From CAZVON01 sp964628435 (GTDB taxonomy: Bacteria > Patescibacteriota > Microgenomatia > Levybacterales > UBA12049): a DNA stretch of 64,000 bases. The translations under genes and the position numbers were made by a program. The stretch is from positions 9,218-73,217 of the forward strand of contig CAZVON010000003.1 in assembly GCA_964628435.1 (NCBI GenBank), given 5' to 3'. Under the pieces are notes generated by a model. The model was not told the DNA's origin and ran no database searches. It saw only the letters and a program-made list of their open reading frames with translations. This document shows positions 54,232 through 63,220 of the stretch, piece after piece (positions within the stretch are counted from its first letter, which is position 1; each line of letters starts with the position of its first letter).

Positions 54232-55725
54232 TTAATTTCTAGTGTCCCATTCTTCTGTTGAGCGGTATATTTCGCTTGGGTTCACAATTGCCCATTTGTC
54301 CTTTGAAAGCTGTATATCTGAAGATCTATTTAAGTCAAACAATTGATAGCCACCCCTATCTCCATATATTAATGAACCTTTAACTTCATACTGCATGGTT
54401 TGTATAATCACTCCAACTTTATGTCCGTTGTCGTCTATCTTACCCTCTATATCTAAAAATAACACCAATGGTAAACTTTTATCTTTTACTCCCAATTCTC
54501 GATCATATATAGCAAATTTTTTATCTGGGTAACGTTCTAAAAGAGCTTTTTTCTGAAGCGACACTACATGAGCGGTATAATCATACTCTCCCCCAAGATA
54601 AGGAATATTTTTTACAGATGTTAAAACTACTATTATTAGTAAGACTAATATTCCTACAATTCTGTTGATAGAAATTATTCTTAGCACGACATATGCGGAA
54701 ACCAACAAAACAAAAGGATGTAAAAAAACTAAATAGCTATCAAACAATGGTGTCCGTGTATATTTTAGGACTACAATCATTGCAGAGATACTCAAAGCGA
54801 CAATAATCCATTCTATTTTTAATTTATTTTTTACGAAGGCATAGATCATTAAAAAAACAACTCCCACAATCTGTAAATATGCTACAATTGGAAATCCTCC
54901 AATAACAAAACTCCAAGATTGTGGAATAAACACTCCTGCAAAAGTTAACCATCTTCTTCCCAAAACATCTAAGGATATTTTATACTGGTCATACCAATAA
55001 TAATGGAACATATTTTTTACATTAAAAAAATCATGTTTTAAATCGTAGAAGAGAATGGGAAAAGCTGGAATAATTAATCCGCAAAGCGCAGCAACCATAT
55101 ATTTTATGTTAAAAGATCTGCTTAAAACAATAGTCGCGATTAACAAAAATACCAACGCTGCTCCTTGTAAATGAATAGAAGCAGCTAGGCTTATACACAA
55201 ACTCATTAAAAATAACGAACGAGTCTTTTTGCCTTGAATAAATTTAACCATGTATAAAATAGCAAGAGCTGCTATGAGAGATTGTGGAGTTTGGTTAGTT
55301 AAGCTAACTCCTTGAGCAATCTGTGCTGTAGAAACCGCAGCAAATAATCCTACAATAATTGAGAAAAGTCTTCCTTCGAGCTTATTACCTATAAAAATCA
55401 TTATCCCCACAAATACTAGATAAAGGAAAGTAAGAAAAATCCATGGGGACAAAACTGAATAAGGGTATATGAACGTCGGAATCATAAGAAGCCAATACCA
55501 TTCTCCTCCTGTTTGAAATGGACCAGCAGAAGAAAAAGGACCAAGAAGTGGTATTTTGCCATGCTCAACTGCGTATCGTGCAACGAGTGCATCATGCGCT
55601 TGGTCATATGCCAATCCCCATCTGTGATTATAGTTATAAAATCTGAGAACTGCGGCAAAGGCTAAAATTATTAATACCACTACTTGATATTTATGAGAGG
55701 TAATTAACGTTTTAATAACTTGCAT
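54232..55725 (-). CDS. PMT/ArnT-like GT-C glycosyltransferase (DQxxD group)
   Basis: 497 residues. The first loop WGLAYDQAHDALVARYAVEHG holds the DQxxD motif, followed by GPFSSAGPFQTGGEWYWLLMIP. About 11 helices follow and a soluble C-terminal domain of ~110 residues (KFAIYDRELGVKDKSLPLVLFL, GDRGGYQLFDLN). It is closest to 37730-39280 in layout and sequence (VSLTNQTPQSL against ATHLTSHNATN, KHDFFNVKNMFHYYWY against NNHWFNVKNMYIYMVY). It lies 7 bp after the DPM1-like gene, which could supply its donor. Confidence 0.84.
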   Translation of the reverse strand: MQVIKTLITSHKYQVVVLIILAFAAVLRFYNYNHRWGLAYDQAHDALVARYAVEHGKIPLLGPFSSAGPFQTGGEWYWLLMIPTFIYPYSVLSPWIFLTFLYLVFVGIMIFIGNKLEGRLFSIIVGLFAAVSTAQIAQGVSLTNQTPQSLIAALAILYMVKFIQGKKTRSLFLMSLCISLAASIHLQGAALVFLLIATIVLSRSFNIKYMVAALCGLIIPAFPILFYDLKHDFFNVKNMFHYYWYDQYKISLDVLGRRWLTFAGVFIPQSWSFVIGGFPIVAYLQIVGVVFLMIYAFVKNKLKIEWIIVALSISAMIVVLKYTRTPLFDSYLVFLHPFVLLVSAYVVLRIISINRIVGILVLLIIVVLTSVKNIPYLGGEYDYTAHVVSLQKKALLERYPDKKFAIYDRELGVKDKSLPLVLFLDIEGKIDDNGHKVGVIIQTMQYEVKGSLIYGDRGGYQLFDLNRSSDIQLSKDKWAIVNPSEIYRSTEEWDTRN

Positions 55726-55732
55726 TGTTGAT

Positions 55733-56449
55733 TTAATTAATAAATCTGTATTTTAATAAAGTGAGAAGCGCAACAAATCCGTCCTTGAACGTATTAAGCT
55801 TTTTCCCCTGAGCATAACCTCTTGGATTTGTAGAAATTGGAACTTCAACAATAGTTAATCCTTTTTTCAAAAACTTCGCAGTAATCTCTGGTTCAAAGTT
55901 AAAACTTTTTGAACGCAAAGTAATCCCTTGCAGTGCTTCCTTTGAAAAAAGTTTATAACCAGTTTCCATATCTGTTATCCATTGACCATACAAGATGCTT
56001 GTTACTAAGCTGAGAAATTTATTCCCCATATAATGGACAAAGAAGCGCATGGTTCGTTCGTCGCGTGTAAAATTTGGCAATCTCTTAAGTCTTGTTCCAT
56101 ATACAACTGACGTTTCTCCAAAATACACAGCTTGAATCAATTTACTAATATCTTCCGGGTTATATTCTAGGTCTGCGTCTTGTATGAGGATATAATCGCC
56201 AGCGGCTATTTTAATACCTGATCTGACTGCAGCTCCTTTTCCCACGTTTGTAGTATGATCGTACACAAGTAAACTTTTATCTTTTATTTGTTCTTTTGCT
56301 AATATCTTTTTGGTATCATCACTTGAACCATCATTAACAATGATTATTTGTTTCTTTACGTTAGGAATTTTTACTATTCGTAACTTTTCTATTACCTCTC
56401 CTATTGTTTTGCCTTCATTGTAAGCTGGCACAATAATTGATAATTTCAT
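55733..56449 (-). CDS. GT2 glycosyltransferase, DPM1-like (polyprenyl-phosphate hexose synthase)
   Basis: 238 residues, typical for the soluble DPM1 type. SIIVPAYNEGKTIGEVIEKL, IIVNDGSSDDTKKIL, TNVGKGAAVRSGI, the metal motif QDADLEYNPEDI, VYGTRLKR and TDMETGYKLFSKEAL are all diagnostic. It moves a hexose, often mannose or glucose, from a nucleotide to polyprenyl phosphate. The product is the donor that GT-C enzymes need. The stop of the upstream GT2 overlaps its ATG (ATGA). Confidence 0.9.
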   Translation of the reverse strand: MKLSIIVPAYNEGKTIGEVIEKLRIVKIPNVKKQIIIVNDGSSDDTKKILAKEQIKDKSLLVYDHTTNVGKGAAVRSGIKIAAGDYILIQDADLEYNPEDISKLIQAVYFGETSVVYGTRLKRLPNFTRDERTMRFFVHYMGNKFLSLVTSILYGQWITDMETGYKLFSKEALQGITLRSKSFNFEPEITAKFLKKGLTIVEVPISTNPRGYAQGKKLNTFKDGFVALLTLLKYRFIN

Positions 56450-57399
56450 TGATTAAAATTGCTCACTACTTCTTTATCTTTTTTCACGAATAGCTTCTGA
56501 AAATCTTTCCGTTTTTTTGAAATTTCCGTCAATCTGCTAAGAAACTGAAATAAACCTAGAAAAAATGGGATATCGAACCGCAAAAAACCATATACAATAT
56601 GATACGGAAACCAAAAGATCTGGTGTAATCGTAATTCCAAATCAGTGGCATTTTTCCAAGCAAATATAAATTGGTTGCGATATGCGATACATTGTATTTG
56701 AAAACCAGAATATTTACTTTTTATTGCACCTTCTTCATGAAAATGTCTCACTTTACTTTTTTTTTCAAAAATAATCGTATAGCCACTTTTTAAAGCTCTA
56801 TAGGATAAATCTATATCTTCCCAATAGAATGGATTATATAGCGTATCAAAACCGCCTAATTTATTCCAGAGATCTCTTTTAAATGCAGAGCTTCCACCAC
56901 TTGCCCATAGCGTATTTGTTTTATCAAGCTCCCCAGCAGAATGGACAAGTAATCCTTTTTCCCATTTCCCTATTCCTCTTCCTTTTAAAACTGTTCTTCC
57001 ATTTTCAATACTTTTATCCACGCAAGCAACAGCAAATACTTTTTCATTAGTAAAATGAGGGATAAGAAAAGTCAAAAAATCTTTTTCAGGATTGACATCA
57101 GAATTAAGCAATACAACGATGTCTGATACAGTTTTAGCAACTCCTATATTGACTGTACTAGCGAATCCTTCATTTTTTTCTTTTTCAATAAAACTTACTT
57201 TCATATCAGAGTGATTATTTTCAACGAAGCTTCTTAAGAGTTTTACGCTTTCGTCAGTGGATCTATCATCAACAACAATAACTTCAACTAAATTATTACT
57301 CTTGCTTTCGTAATATTCGCATACTTCAATAACTTGAGAAAGATTTTTTTTAAGTAATTCTTCTCCGTTATAGTTTGGAATAATAATGCTTATTGTCAT
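56446..57399 (-). CDS. GT2 family glycosyltransferase
   Basis: 317 residues. ISIIIPNYNGEELLKKNLSQ, VIVVDDRSTDESVKLL, the DxD-like LLNSDVNPEKDF, WASGGSSAFKRDLWNKLGGF and FYWEDIDLSYRALKSGY give a complete GT2 catalytic domain with the ED motif. The C-terminal ~90 residues are amphipathic, with Trp/Phe-rich segments (HQIFWFPYHIVYG) likely to bind the membrane. The ATG overlaps the YfhO stop upstream and its stop overlaps the DPM1-like ATG, so these are co-translated. Sugar unknown. Confidence 0.86.
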   Translation of the reverse strand: MTISIIIPNYNGEELLKKNLSQVIEVCEYYESKSNNLVEVIVVDDRSTDESVKLLRSFVENNHSDMKVSFIEKEKNEGFASTVNIGVAKTVSDIVVLLNSDVNPEKDFLTFLIPHFTNEKVFAVACVDKSIENGRTVLKGRGIGKWEKGLLVHSAGELDKTNTLWASGGSSAFKRDLWNKLGGFDTLYNPFYWEDIDLSYRALKSGYTIIFEKKSKVRHFHEEGAIKSKYSGFQIQCIAYRNQFIFAWKNATDLELRLHQIFWFPYHIVYGFLRFDIPFFLGLFQFLSRLTEISKKRKDFQKLFVKKDKEVVSNFNQ

Positions 57400-59708
57400 A
57401 AAAGCGTGTTATAAAATTCTACTGTATGTTTTCCTTTACTTGGAATTCTTACTCCTCGAAATGTATAGTTAACTCTATAAAGCTTTGTACGTTTGCCATC
57501 AACTGTTACATTCCATATTGGATAATAATTGTCAGTAAGTATTAACCAGGCATCACCAGTGCTCTCGGTATGAATGAGTATTTTATTTTCTTTATAGCTT
57601 ACGATAGTGGCTTTTCCTATAACTGGTATTTGAGGTTTCTTAAATAGCATATATGGCGGATCGTTTGCACTATATGGAAAATCTTTATCTTCTATTGTAG
57701 CTATTTTTTTAAGGTCAACATTCTCAGCAAACATAGTATCTATCTCTTCCTGTTTATTAAGCACCGGATGGATGCTAACAATCATAGTGCGAGGAAATAC
57801 ATTTTTATTTTCATAGATTCTTGTCTGACCTTCTTGAAAAACCTTTTCAAGCTTGGGTGATGAAAGATCTTCCAGACTAAGCACATACTTAACTCCCAAA
57901 AGATCAATAATTTTTGAATCGAAATTATGAGGGGTAATAATTCTGTTGAATCCAAAAGGAACCGATATATCTGGTTTTCCACGCTCTGATGCTGCAATAA
58001 GCTCTCCATAGTTCAGTAGATACAAAGGATCATACCCATCTACGCTCTGAATTTTATATATGATGGAAAAATTCGGTGGAAGAATGCGTGAGTCAGTTGT
58101 CATAACTCTAAAATTCCCTATATTTTTCTGCAAAAATTCTATGGTTTTGGCCGAAGGAAAAAGATATTCTTTATTGGTGAAAGGAGTAAATTTTTCTGCG
58201 AAGCGTAAAAGATCGAGTACGGTAACTGCTATTATTATGCTATATATTATTAACGTTATTGTTCGCTTCCTTTGAAATATCCATAAAGATACAAATAGCA
58301 CCGCCGAACCGGTCATTAGAATTGTTGGAAAAATAACATTACGCTTGGTTACTAACAGATTATCCGTGGGTATTTTCAGATATTCACCTAGCAGAACAAA
58401 ACTCCAAATCCCAACATATATAATTCCCAACGATCCGAGAATATATATCATTTTTTTCCTAACTCCTGGATTTTTTATCAGATAATCAAATCCTAAAGCT
58501 GCTAATATTGCTAAAGAGAAGTCAACGATGAATACAAGCCGCGTTGGCTGAGCAGTTGAGAGTAAAGGAATATTGAATAGATAAGGCAACTTGGCAAAAA
58601 CTGTAGGCAACGAAAATATAAGGGATAGAAAGAATAATGTCCCAAAAAATATAGTTTTTCTATCATGCCGAAAAACCAATGCAAAAATAGCCATTAAGAA
58701 AGGAGCTATTCCTACGTATCCAATAAATTCTGCATAATTCCAGACTCCCCAATAGTTAAGTGTTGCAGGGTTTCCAAAAAAATCGGGTATAATAAATTGT
58801 ACAAGATGTTGCCAGGGAATAAACCATCCTGCTTGTTGCCAATTGTGCTGATCTATTGCTCTTGCTGAAAGTTGAATAAACTGCATGAGCGGTATCCACT
58901 GAACAGATGTAACAGCTGCAACAACAATCGCTAATACCAAAAATGGCTTATATATTTTTACTATACTAACTACTGATTTCGAAGTCTCTTTTCCTAAAAT
59001 CTGATACATTCTTGTGAGAAGATAGGTATTACCTATAATCCATATGTAAAAAAGTGTCTGAAGATGCCCCGCAAAAATACTTGAGGTTTCCGCAAGAATA
59101 AAAAGAATAATCCATTTTAAGGAAAGTTTCTTAAGAAGATGTTCTTTTGCCAAAAGAATAAGTGGCAACCATAATACTGTGTGACCAATGGTATTCCACT
59201 GCATCCATGCAATAGAAAATCCAGAAAATGCGAATGTTATGGAACCTAACAGGCTTGCTATACGATTAAGTCGCATGTATACAAGATACAAATACAAAAA
59301 AAGAGCACCAAGTATCGGCTGCAGCATAACAAGAATTGACCAAGCATACTCAAACGGCAAAGGCAGAAACACAATATTAAGAGGATAAAAAGGAGCAGAC
59401 TGATGGTTTGCAAGAAGTGGAACTCCTGCCATCGTATATGGATTCCATAAAGGTAACTCTATTTTCTTTTGCATGTCTATTACTAGGAAACGCCAAGGAT
59501 ATTGTTGTCTCGCTGGATCTGTAATAAGAAAATTTTTAAATGGAATACCTCGTGGATAAGCTTTTGCATATAGATCTCTGAATGGATGGTATAATCCTAC
59601 AATAGTATCTGCTGGAAATGGCAGCTTATTCGAAAAAATAAACGCACGAAAAAAAAACAAAATTGATGTGATAAGAAAAAACATGAATAAAAAATCTATC
59701 TTCCTCAT
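57396..59708 (-). CDS. YfhO family membrane protein
   Basis: 770 residues. KLPFPADTIVGLYHPFRDLYAK and TDPARQQYPWRFLVIDMQKK with ELPLWNPYTMAGVPLLANHQSAPFYPL are the YfhO N-terminal signature; about 12 helices follow. The soluble C-terminal part has LTDNYYPIWNVTVDGKRTK and YRVNYTFRGV. It stops at HTVEFYNTLL and lacks the last helix found in the 50661 protein; the YfhO gene at 63221 ends at the same point. The ATG overlaps the upstream GT4 gene's stop (ATGA). Confidence 0.86.
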   Translation of the reverse strand: MRKIDFLFMFFLITSILFFFRAFIFSNKLPFPADTIVGLYHPFRDLYAKAYPRGIPFKNFLITDPARQQYPWRFLVIDMQKKIELPLWNPYTMAGVPLLANHQSAPFYPLNIVFLPLPFEYAWSILVMLQPILGALFLYLYLVYMRLNRIASLLGSITFAFSGFSIAWMQWNTIGHTVLWLPLILLAKEHLLKKLSLKWIILFILAETSSIFAGHLQTLFYIWIIGNTYLLTRMYQILGKETSKSVVSIVKIYKPFLVLAIVVAAVTSVQWIPLMQFIQLSARAIDQHNWQQAGWFIPWQHLVQFIIPDFFGNPATLNYWGVWNYAEFIGYVGIAPFLMAIFALVFRHDRKTIFFGTLFFLSLIFSLPTVFAKLPYLFNIPLLSTAQPTRLVFIVDFSLAILAALGFDYLIKNPGVRKKMIYILGSLGIIYVGIWSFVLLGEYLKIPTDNLLVTKRNVIFPTILMTGSAVLFVSLWIFQRKRTITLIIYSIIIAVTVLDLLRFAEKFTPFTNKEYLFPSAKTIEFLQKNIGNFRVMTTDSRILPPNFSIIYKIQSVDGYDPLYLLNYGELIAASERGKPDISVPFGFNRIITPHNFDSKIIDLLGVKYVLSLEDLSSPKLEKVFQEGQTRIYENKNVFPRTMIVSIHPVLNKQEEIDTMFAENVDLKKIATIEDKDFPYSANDPPYMLFKKPQIPVIGKATIVSYKENKILIHTESTGDAWLILTDNYYPIWNVTVDGKRTKLYRVNYTFRGVRIPSKGKHTVEFYNTLL

Positions 59709-60784
59709 ATAAGTAGTTGATGTACTTCTCTACAAAACCGATCACCCGTAAATATTGAAGCTCTTACAACTGCGTGTTTCGACAATATCCTCAATGATTT
59801 TTCATCTTTTATCAGTGATAACGAATATTGAATAAGCTCTTCCATAGTATTCCATAAGAAACCGTTTTTATTATGTTCAACAATTTCCTTTTGTCCTCCT
59901 CCGTTAAATACAATTGGAACTATGCCAGCACTCATTGCCTCAACAGTAGAGATACCAAAATGCTCAGCACGCTCTGGGTGACTAACTAAATCTTCTTGAA
60001 AACCAGCAGCGTGCCAATATATCTTTGCCTTTGTGTATAAATTCCAGAGCTTTTCACTTGTTGGATTTACAATCAACTCCATGGGATAACCATCTGCTAA
60101 GCTTTTAAGGTTTTTTAACTCTGCTGACTCCTCACTGCAACTCACGACTAGTACGAACTTCCAGTTTTTTACACCTTTATCAACTAATGTCTTGAATATC
60201 TTTATTAACACATCTTGTTTTTTGAAATATTGCCCTTCTTCTGAAGTACTTAATCTGCCGACAGAAATAATTAGATTAGTTTTATCTTGAGGTAGAAATG
60301 AAAAAGTGAATATAGGAGGATAGAGTAAAGTACTATTGATATTAAATTTTTTATCTATAAATGTCTTCGTAAACTCTGAATTACATATAATTTTTTTTAC
60401 TCTATGAATTTTGATTCGATTTTTAATACTATTCGTAACCCATTCTACAGGAAACTGAAAATGTACAAGCAAGTTACACCCAACCAGTGGAATGCTTCCA
60501 TCGCTTAAGTAAATAATTACATCGTACTTTTTTGTTTCAAAATATCGTTTTATAAACGGCGTCTCTTCACTAAAAATATTTGAGATAAAACTAACATTTG
60601 AAATATCTATATTAAGTTTTTCTTTTGTTTTCTGTCTAATTTCCTGTTCCTTAGATGCATCCCAAAACAAAAAAACCTCGTGTTCAGTAGACAGGCATGA
60701 CGCTATCGAAAGCATGTACTTTTCACCACCTGTTAAGGTATCTAGGTAAGGATTAAATATGCCAATCTTCATATATTCACTCAC
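59705..60784 (-). CDS. GT4 glycosyltransferase, ALG2/ALG11-like
   Basis: 359 residues from GTG 60784, which overlaps the upstream stop (GTGA); an ATG at 60772 is the alternative. IGIFNPYLDTLTGGEKYMLSIA holds the glycine loop, LVHFQFPVEWV and IICNSEFTKTFIDKKF are typical of the ALG11/ALG2 group, LIISVGRLSTSEEGQYFKKQD starts the second domain and ERAEHFGISTVEAMSAGIVPIVF carries the E-x7-E motif. Eukaryotic relatives add mannose to lipid-linked oligosaccharide; the bacterial substrate is unknown. It stands where the transpeptidase domain of the upstream fusion protein would be expected. Confidence 0.87.
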   Translation of the reverse strand: MSEYMKIGIFNPYLDTLTGGEKYMLSIASCLSTEHEVFLFWDASKEQEIRQKTKEKLNIDISNVSFISNIFSEETPFIKRYFETKKYDVIIYLSDGSIPLVGCNLLVHFQFPVEWVTNSIKNRIKIHRVKKIICNSEFTKTFIDKKFNINSTLLYPPIFTFSFLPQDKTNLIISVGRLSTSEEGQYFKKQDVLIKIFKTLVDKGVKNWKFVLVVSCSEESAELKNLKSLADGYPMELIVNPTSEKLWNLYTKAKIYWHAAGFQEDLVSHPERAEHFGISTVEAMSAGIVPIVFNGGGQKEIVEHNKNGFLWNTMEELIQYSLSLIKDEKSLRILSKHAVVRASIFTGDRFCREVHQLLI

Positions 60785-62865
60785 TTGGAAAGAATAATAT
60801 CTTTGCCATTTTGATACTTTCTTTCATGCATTACTCTTACCAAATCTCCTTTTTCGTCTTTCAGTATAATTTTCCCACCGCTGTAACCATACAAAAGTAA
60901 ATCAAATTTTTTCTCCAAGCCTTCCACACCATGATAATTGCCACTACTGTAAAGCCTGGTACAGCACTCTGTGTATAACGTGCTATGAATACTTAACGGA
61001 TCAATACCATCGTATATTCTTGTTGGATATTCTGCTAATTTGACACCAGGATAGGATAATAGCTTATTTTTTTCCTTGTCGCTTATTATTTTATGGAGTG
61101 TAAAAAGAGGAACATAAGTATTTGGCAATGAATTCTCTAAATACTCATTTTGCAAATTATTTGAATCTTTATAGCCGTAAGTTGCCATGAATTGAAGCAT
61201 CTCTTGTTCTCTAACAGTGTCTATTTTTTCAGGATTAACTGAAACAAGATAACCAGCTCTATCCTCTGCAAGAATTGTACCATCTCTACTTATTATCTTA
61301 CCTCGCTTTCCTAAAACCACCTTCGTTTCAATATCATAACTCGGTTTAAAATCATTAACAATGATATCCCAGTTCCATTTTATCTTCCACTGTTGATTGC
61401 GTTTAACAAGATCAATTGTTTTCTTTTCGGAAAAACTACCAACATCTTGAGTTATATATGTAATAACAAGTTCCACTGTCCCTGTATTTGCAAACAGAGA
61501 AATATGTCTTTGCTTTTCTTCTATTTTGATTGCTTTTACTGCTGCTTTGGTTAATGCACCTTGTGCAATACTGCGAAACTTCGAACGAGACATTATGGAC
61601 TGGTCCGAAAGATCCATGTTTTCTTGGTAGATATCCTGAAAATACTGGTTAGAAATATTGTAGTAGAAGGTATTTAAAAGATTATCTGGACGAGGATACA
61701 AAAAAAATGCTGTATTAATCAAACCAGTAACAGCTATTATGAAAAAAAGGGACTGTTTAAGCCGCCGACCTGCATATTGCTTTACCACTCTCCCAGCAAG
61801 CAAGTAAATGAAAGGAAGTAGCATCAGTAGATATCGGGTATATGAAGGAATAAATGTAAAAATTACTAGACTGAAGAACACAAATGCATAAACAGATTTC
61901 CATACAAGCAAAGCCTTTCGAGAATAAATAAATCTCGCTCCAAATATTAATCCTATGATTATACATACAGGCCAAAAGATCCACCACTCTGAAACACGAG
62001 TAGGAACAGCGGTAGATATCTGTGGAAAATTGCCAAACAAAACTGCCTGCCAAATAGCACCAATATTTGTTTTCAATTGAGAATGATAATAGACTGAATA
62101 CATATACTTATGAAGTTTCAAGATCAGCAAGGGCTGAGAAAAATTAAGATATAAAAAATATGGAAGTACTAATCCTAAAAATAACCCTAGAATAGAAACA
62201 ATATATTCCTTCCATAAACGCTGAATTAAAATACAAGAAAACTGAATAATAATAATAATTGGCAAAAGAATTGGGGGCTTTATCTCAATAAAAAAACCTA
62301 AAGATAATCCACTGAGAAAAGCGAATACATGGTTTTTCTTCTCGATGAGAAGAGCAAAAAATAAAACTGTTAATAATAAAAAAAACAGCTGCGATATATC
62401 AAGCCACGATTTCCATAATTGACTGAAATATAATGGATCTAAAAAAAGAAGCATAGTGATCGTAAAGGTTAATAAAGAATCCTCCAAAAATCTTTTCGCA
62501 ACATGATAAAAGACAATAAGAGATCCTATCCCGAAAAAAAGTGCGTAGTATACGGGATTCTTAAACAATGCAATAGAACTACCAATGAGATATTTACCTA
62601 AAGGAGGTTTATCAATATTTATTGAAAAAGGGTAATCCCCCTGAATTACTCTATATCCTGCATACGCAAATAATCCGTCATCGCCTATAACTCGTCGCGA
62701 TAATGGGAGTTGATATTGTGAATGCTCATACCGATCTCTCCAATAAGAAACATCATATATATCAAAAAGATAGGCTTGTTGGAAGTAAATAAGCTGACCC
62801 ATCTGAGCAATAATTACAAACAAGAAAAAAAAGAAGAAAAATTGTCTGTTAACGATAGATTTCAC
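60781..62865 (-). CDS. GT-C (PMT/ArnT-like) membrane domain fused to MecA_N-like and PBP-dimer domains, no transpeptidase
   Basis: 694 residues from GTG 62865. Residues 1-390: about 11 helices with VIGDDGLFAYAGY (60-72; acidic pair 62-63) and NIDKPPLGKYLIG, as in PMT/ArnT glycosyltransferases. Residues ~396-512: an NTF2/MecA_N-like domain (SKFRSIAQGALTKAA, QQWKIKWNWDIIV). Residues ~519-690: a class B PBP dimerisation domain, with GKRGKIISRDGTILAE (519-534) and GVEGLEKKFDLLLYGYSGG (646-664). It ends NGKDIILSK, exactly where PBPs go on as LTID into the transpeptidase. The downstream gene is a GT4, so the transpeptidase is absent. The periplasmic part probably binds a peptidoglycan-synthesis partner (inference). 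Confidence 0.82.
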   Translation of the reverse strand: MKSIVNRQFFFFFFLFVIIAQMGQLIYFQQAYLFDIYDVSYWRDRYEHSQYQLPLSRRVIGDDGLFAYAGYRVIQGDYPFSINIDKPPLGKYLIGSSIALFKNPVYYALFFGIGSLIVFYHVAKRFLEDSLLTFTITMLLFLDPLYFSQLWKSWLDISQLFFLLLTVLFFALLIEKKNHVFAFLSGLSLGFFIEIKPPILLPIIIIIQFSCILIQRLWKEYIVSILGLFLGLVLPYFLYLNFSQPLLILKLHKYMYSVYYHSQLKTNIGAIWQAVLFGNFPQISTAVPTRVSEWWIFWPVCIIIGLIFGARFIYSRKALLVWKSVYAFVFFSLVIFTFIPSYTRYLLMLLPFIYLLAGRVVKQYAGRRLKQSLFFIIAVTGLINTAFFLYPRPDNLLNTFYYNISNQYFQDIYQENMDLSDQSIMSRSKFRSIAQGALTKAAVKAIKIEEKQRHISLFANTGTVELVITYITQDVGSFSEKKTIDLVKRNQQWKIKWNWDIIVNDFKPSYDIETKVVLGKRGKIISRDGTILAEDRAGYLVSVNPEKIDTVREQEMLQFMATYGYKDSNNLQNEYLENSLPNTYVPLFTLHKIISDKEKNKLLSYPGVKLAEYPTRIYDGIDPLSIHSTLYTECCTRLYSSGNYHGVEGLEKKFDLLLYGYSGGKIILKDEKGDLVRVMHERKYQNGKDIILSK

Positions 62866-62871
62866 ATACTA

Positions 62872-62877
62872 ATTGTA
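62872..62877 (-). promoter_or_regulatory. Candidate -10 box for the GT-C/PBP fusion gene
   Basis: TACAAT on the minus strand, 6 nt before the GTG start at 62865; ATGCAA lies 17 nt further upstream as a weak -35. The arrangement is leaderless, like other starts in the window. Confidence 0.35.
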
Positions 62878-62976
62878 CCAACTTTATAATCTGGTTGCAT
62901 GTCGGTTCATAAAGGTCTTAAAGAGTCCTTACGTATTTTACATACAAATTATATATTGAAAAACTAGCATACAGAA

Positions 62977-63216
62977 ATGCCATTTTCGCCTGACCCACAA
63001 TCCTATCCATTTCTGCTATTTTTACTTTATTTATGGTCGCTTTTTTGGAAAGGGATCGGGCTATGGAATGCTTCAAAAAACAATCAAAGGAACTGGTTTA
63101 TTGCAATGCTCTTGTTAAATACCGCAGGAATACTAGAAATTATGTACTTATTTTATTTCAGTAAGAACAAGTTTGACATTAAGTATTTCAAAGTATTGTC
63201 TCCACAAAAAACCTGA
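62977..63216 (+). CDS. DUF5652-like small membrane protein
   Basis: 79 residues with two helices (about 10-32 and 40-62). The central WSLFWKGIGLWNASKNNQRNWF and LLLNTAGILEIMYLFYFSK match the DUF5652 pattern I know from CPR genomes (WKGxALWxAaxNxQKxWF). Its function is unknown. It is alone on the plus strand, between the fusion gene promoter region and the convergent YfhO gene 4 bp downstream. The 111-bp stretch before it holds a TATATT (62952-62957) but no ribosome binding site. Confidence 0.75.
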   Translation: MPFSPDPQSYPFLLFLLYLWSLFWKGIGLWNASKNNQRNWFIAMLLLNTAGILEIMYLFYFSKNKFDIKYFKVLSPQKT

Positions 63217-63220
63217 GAGC

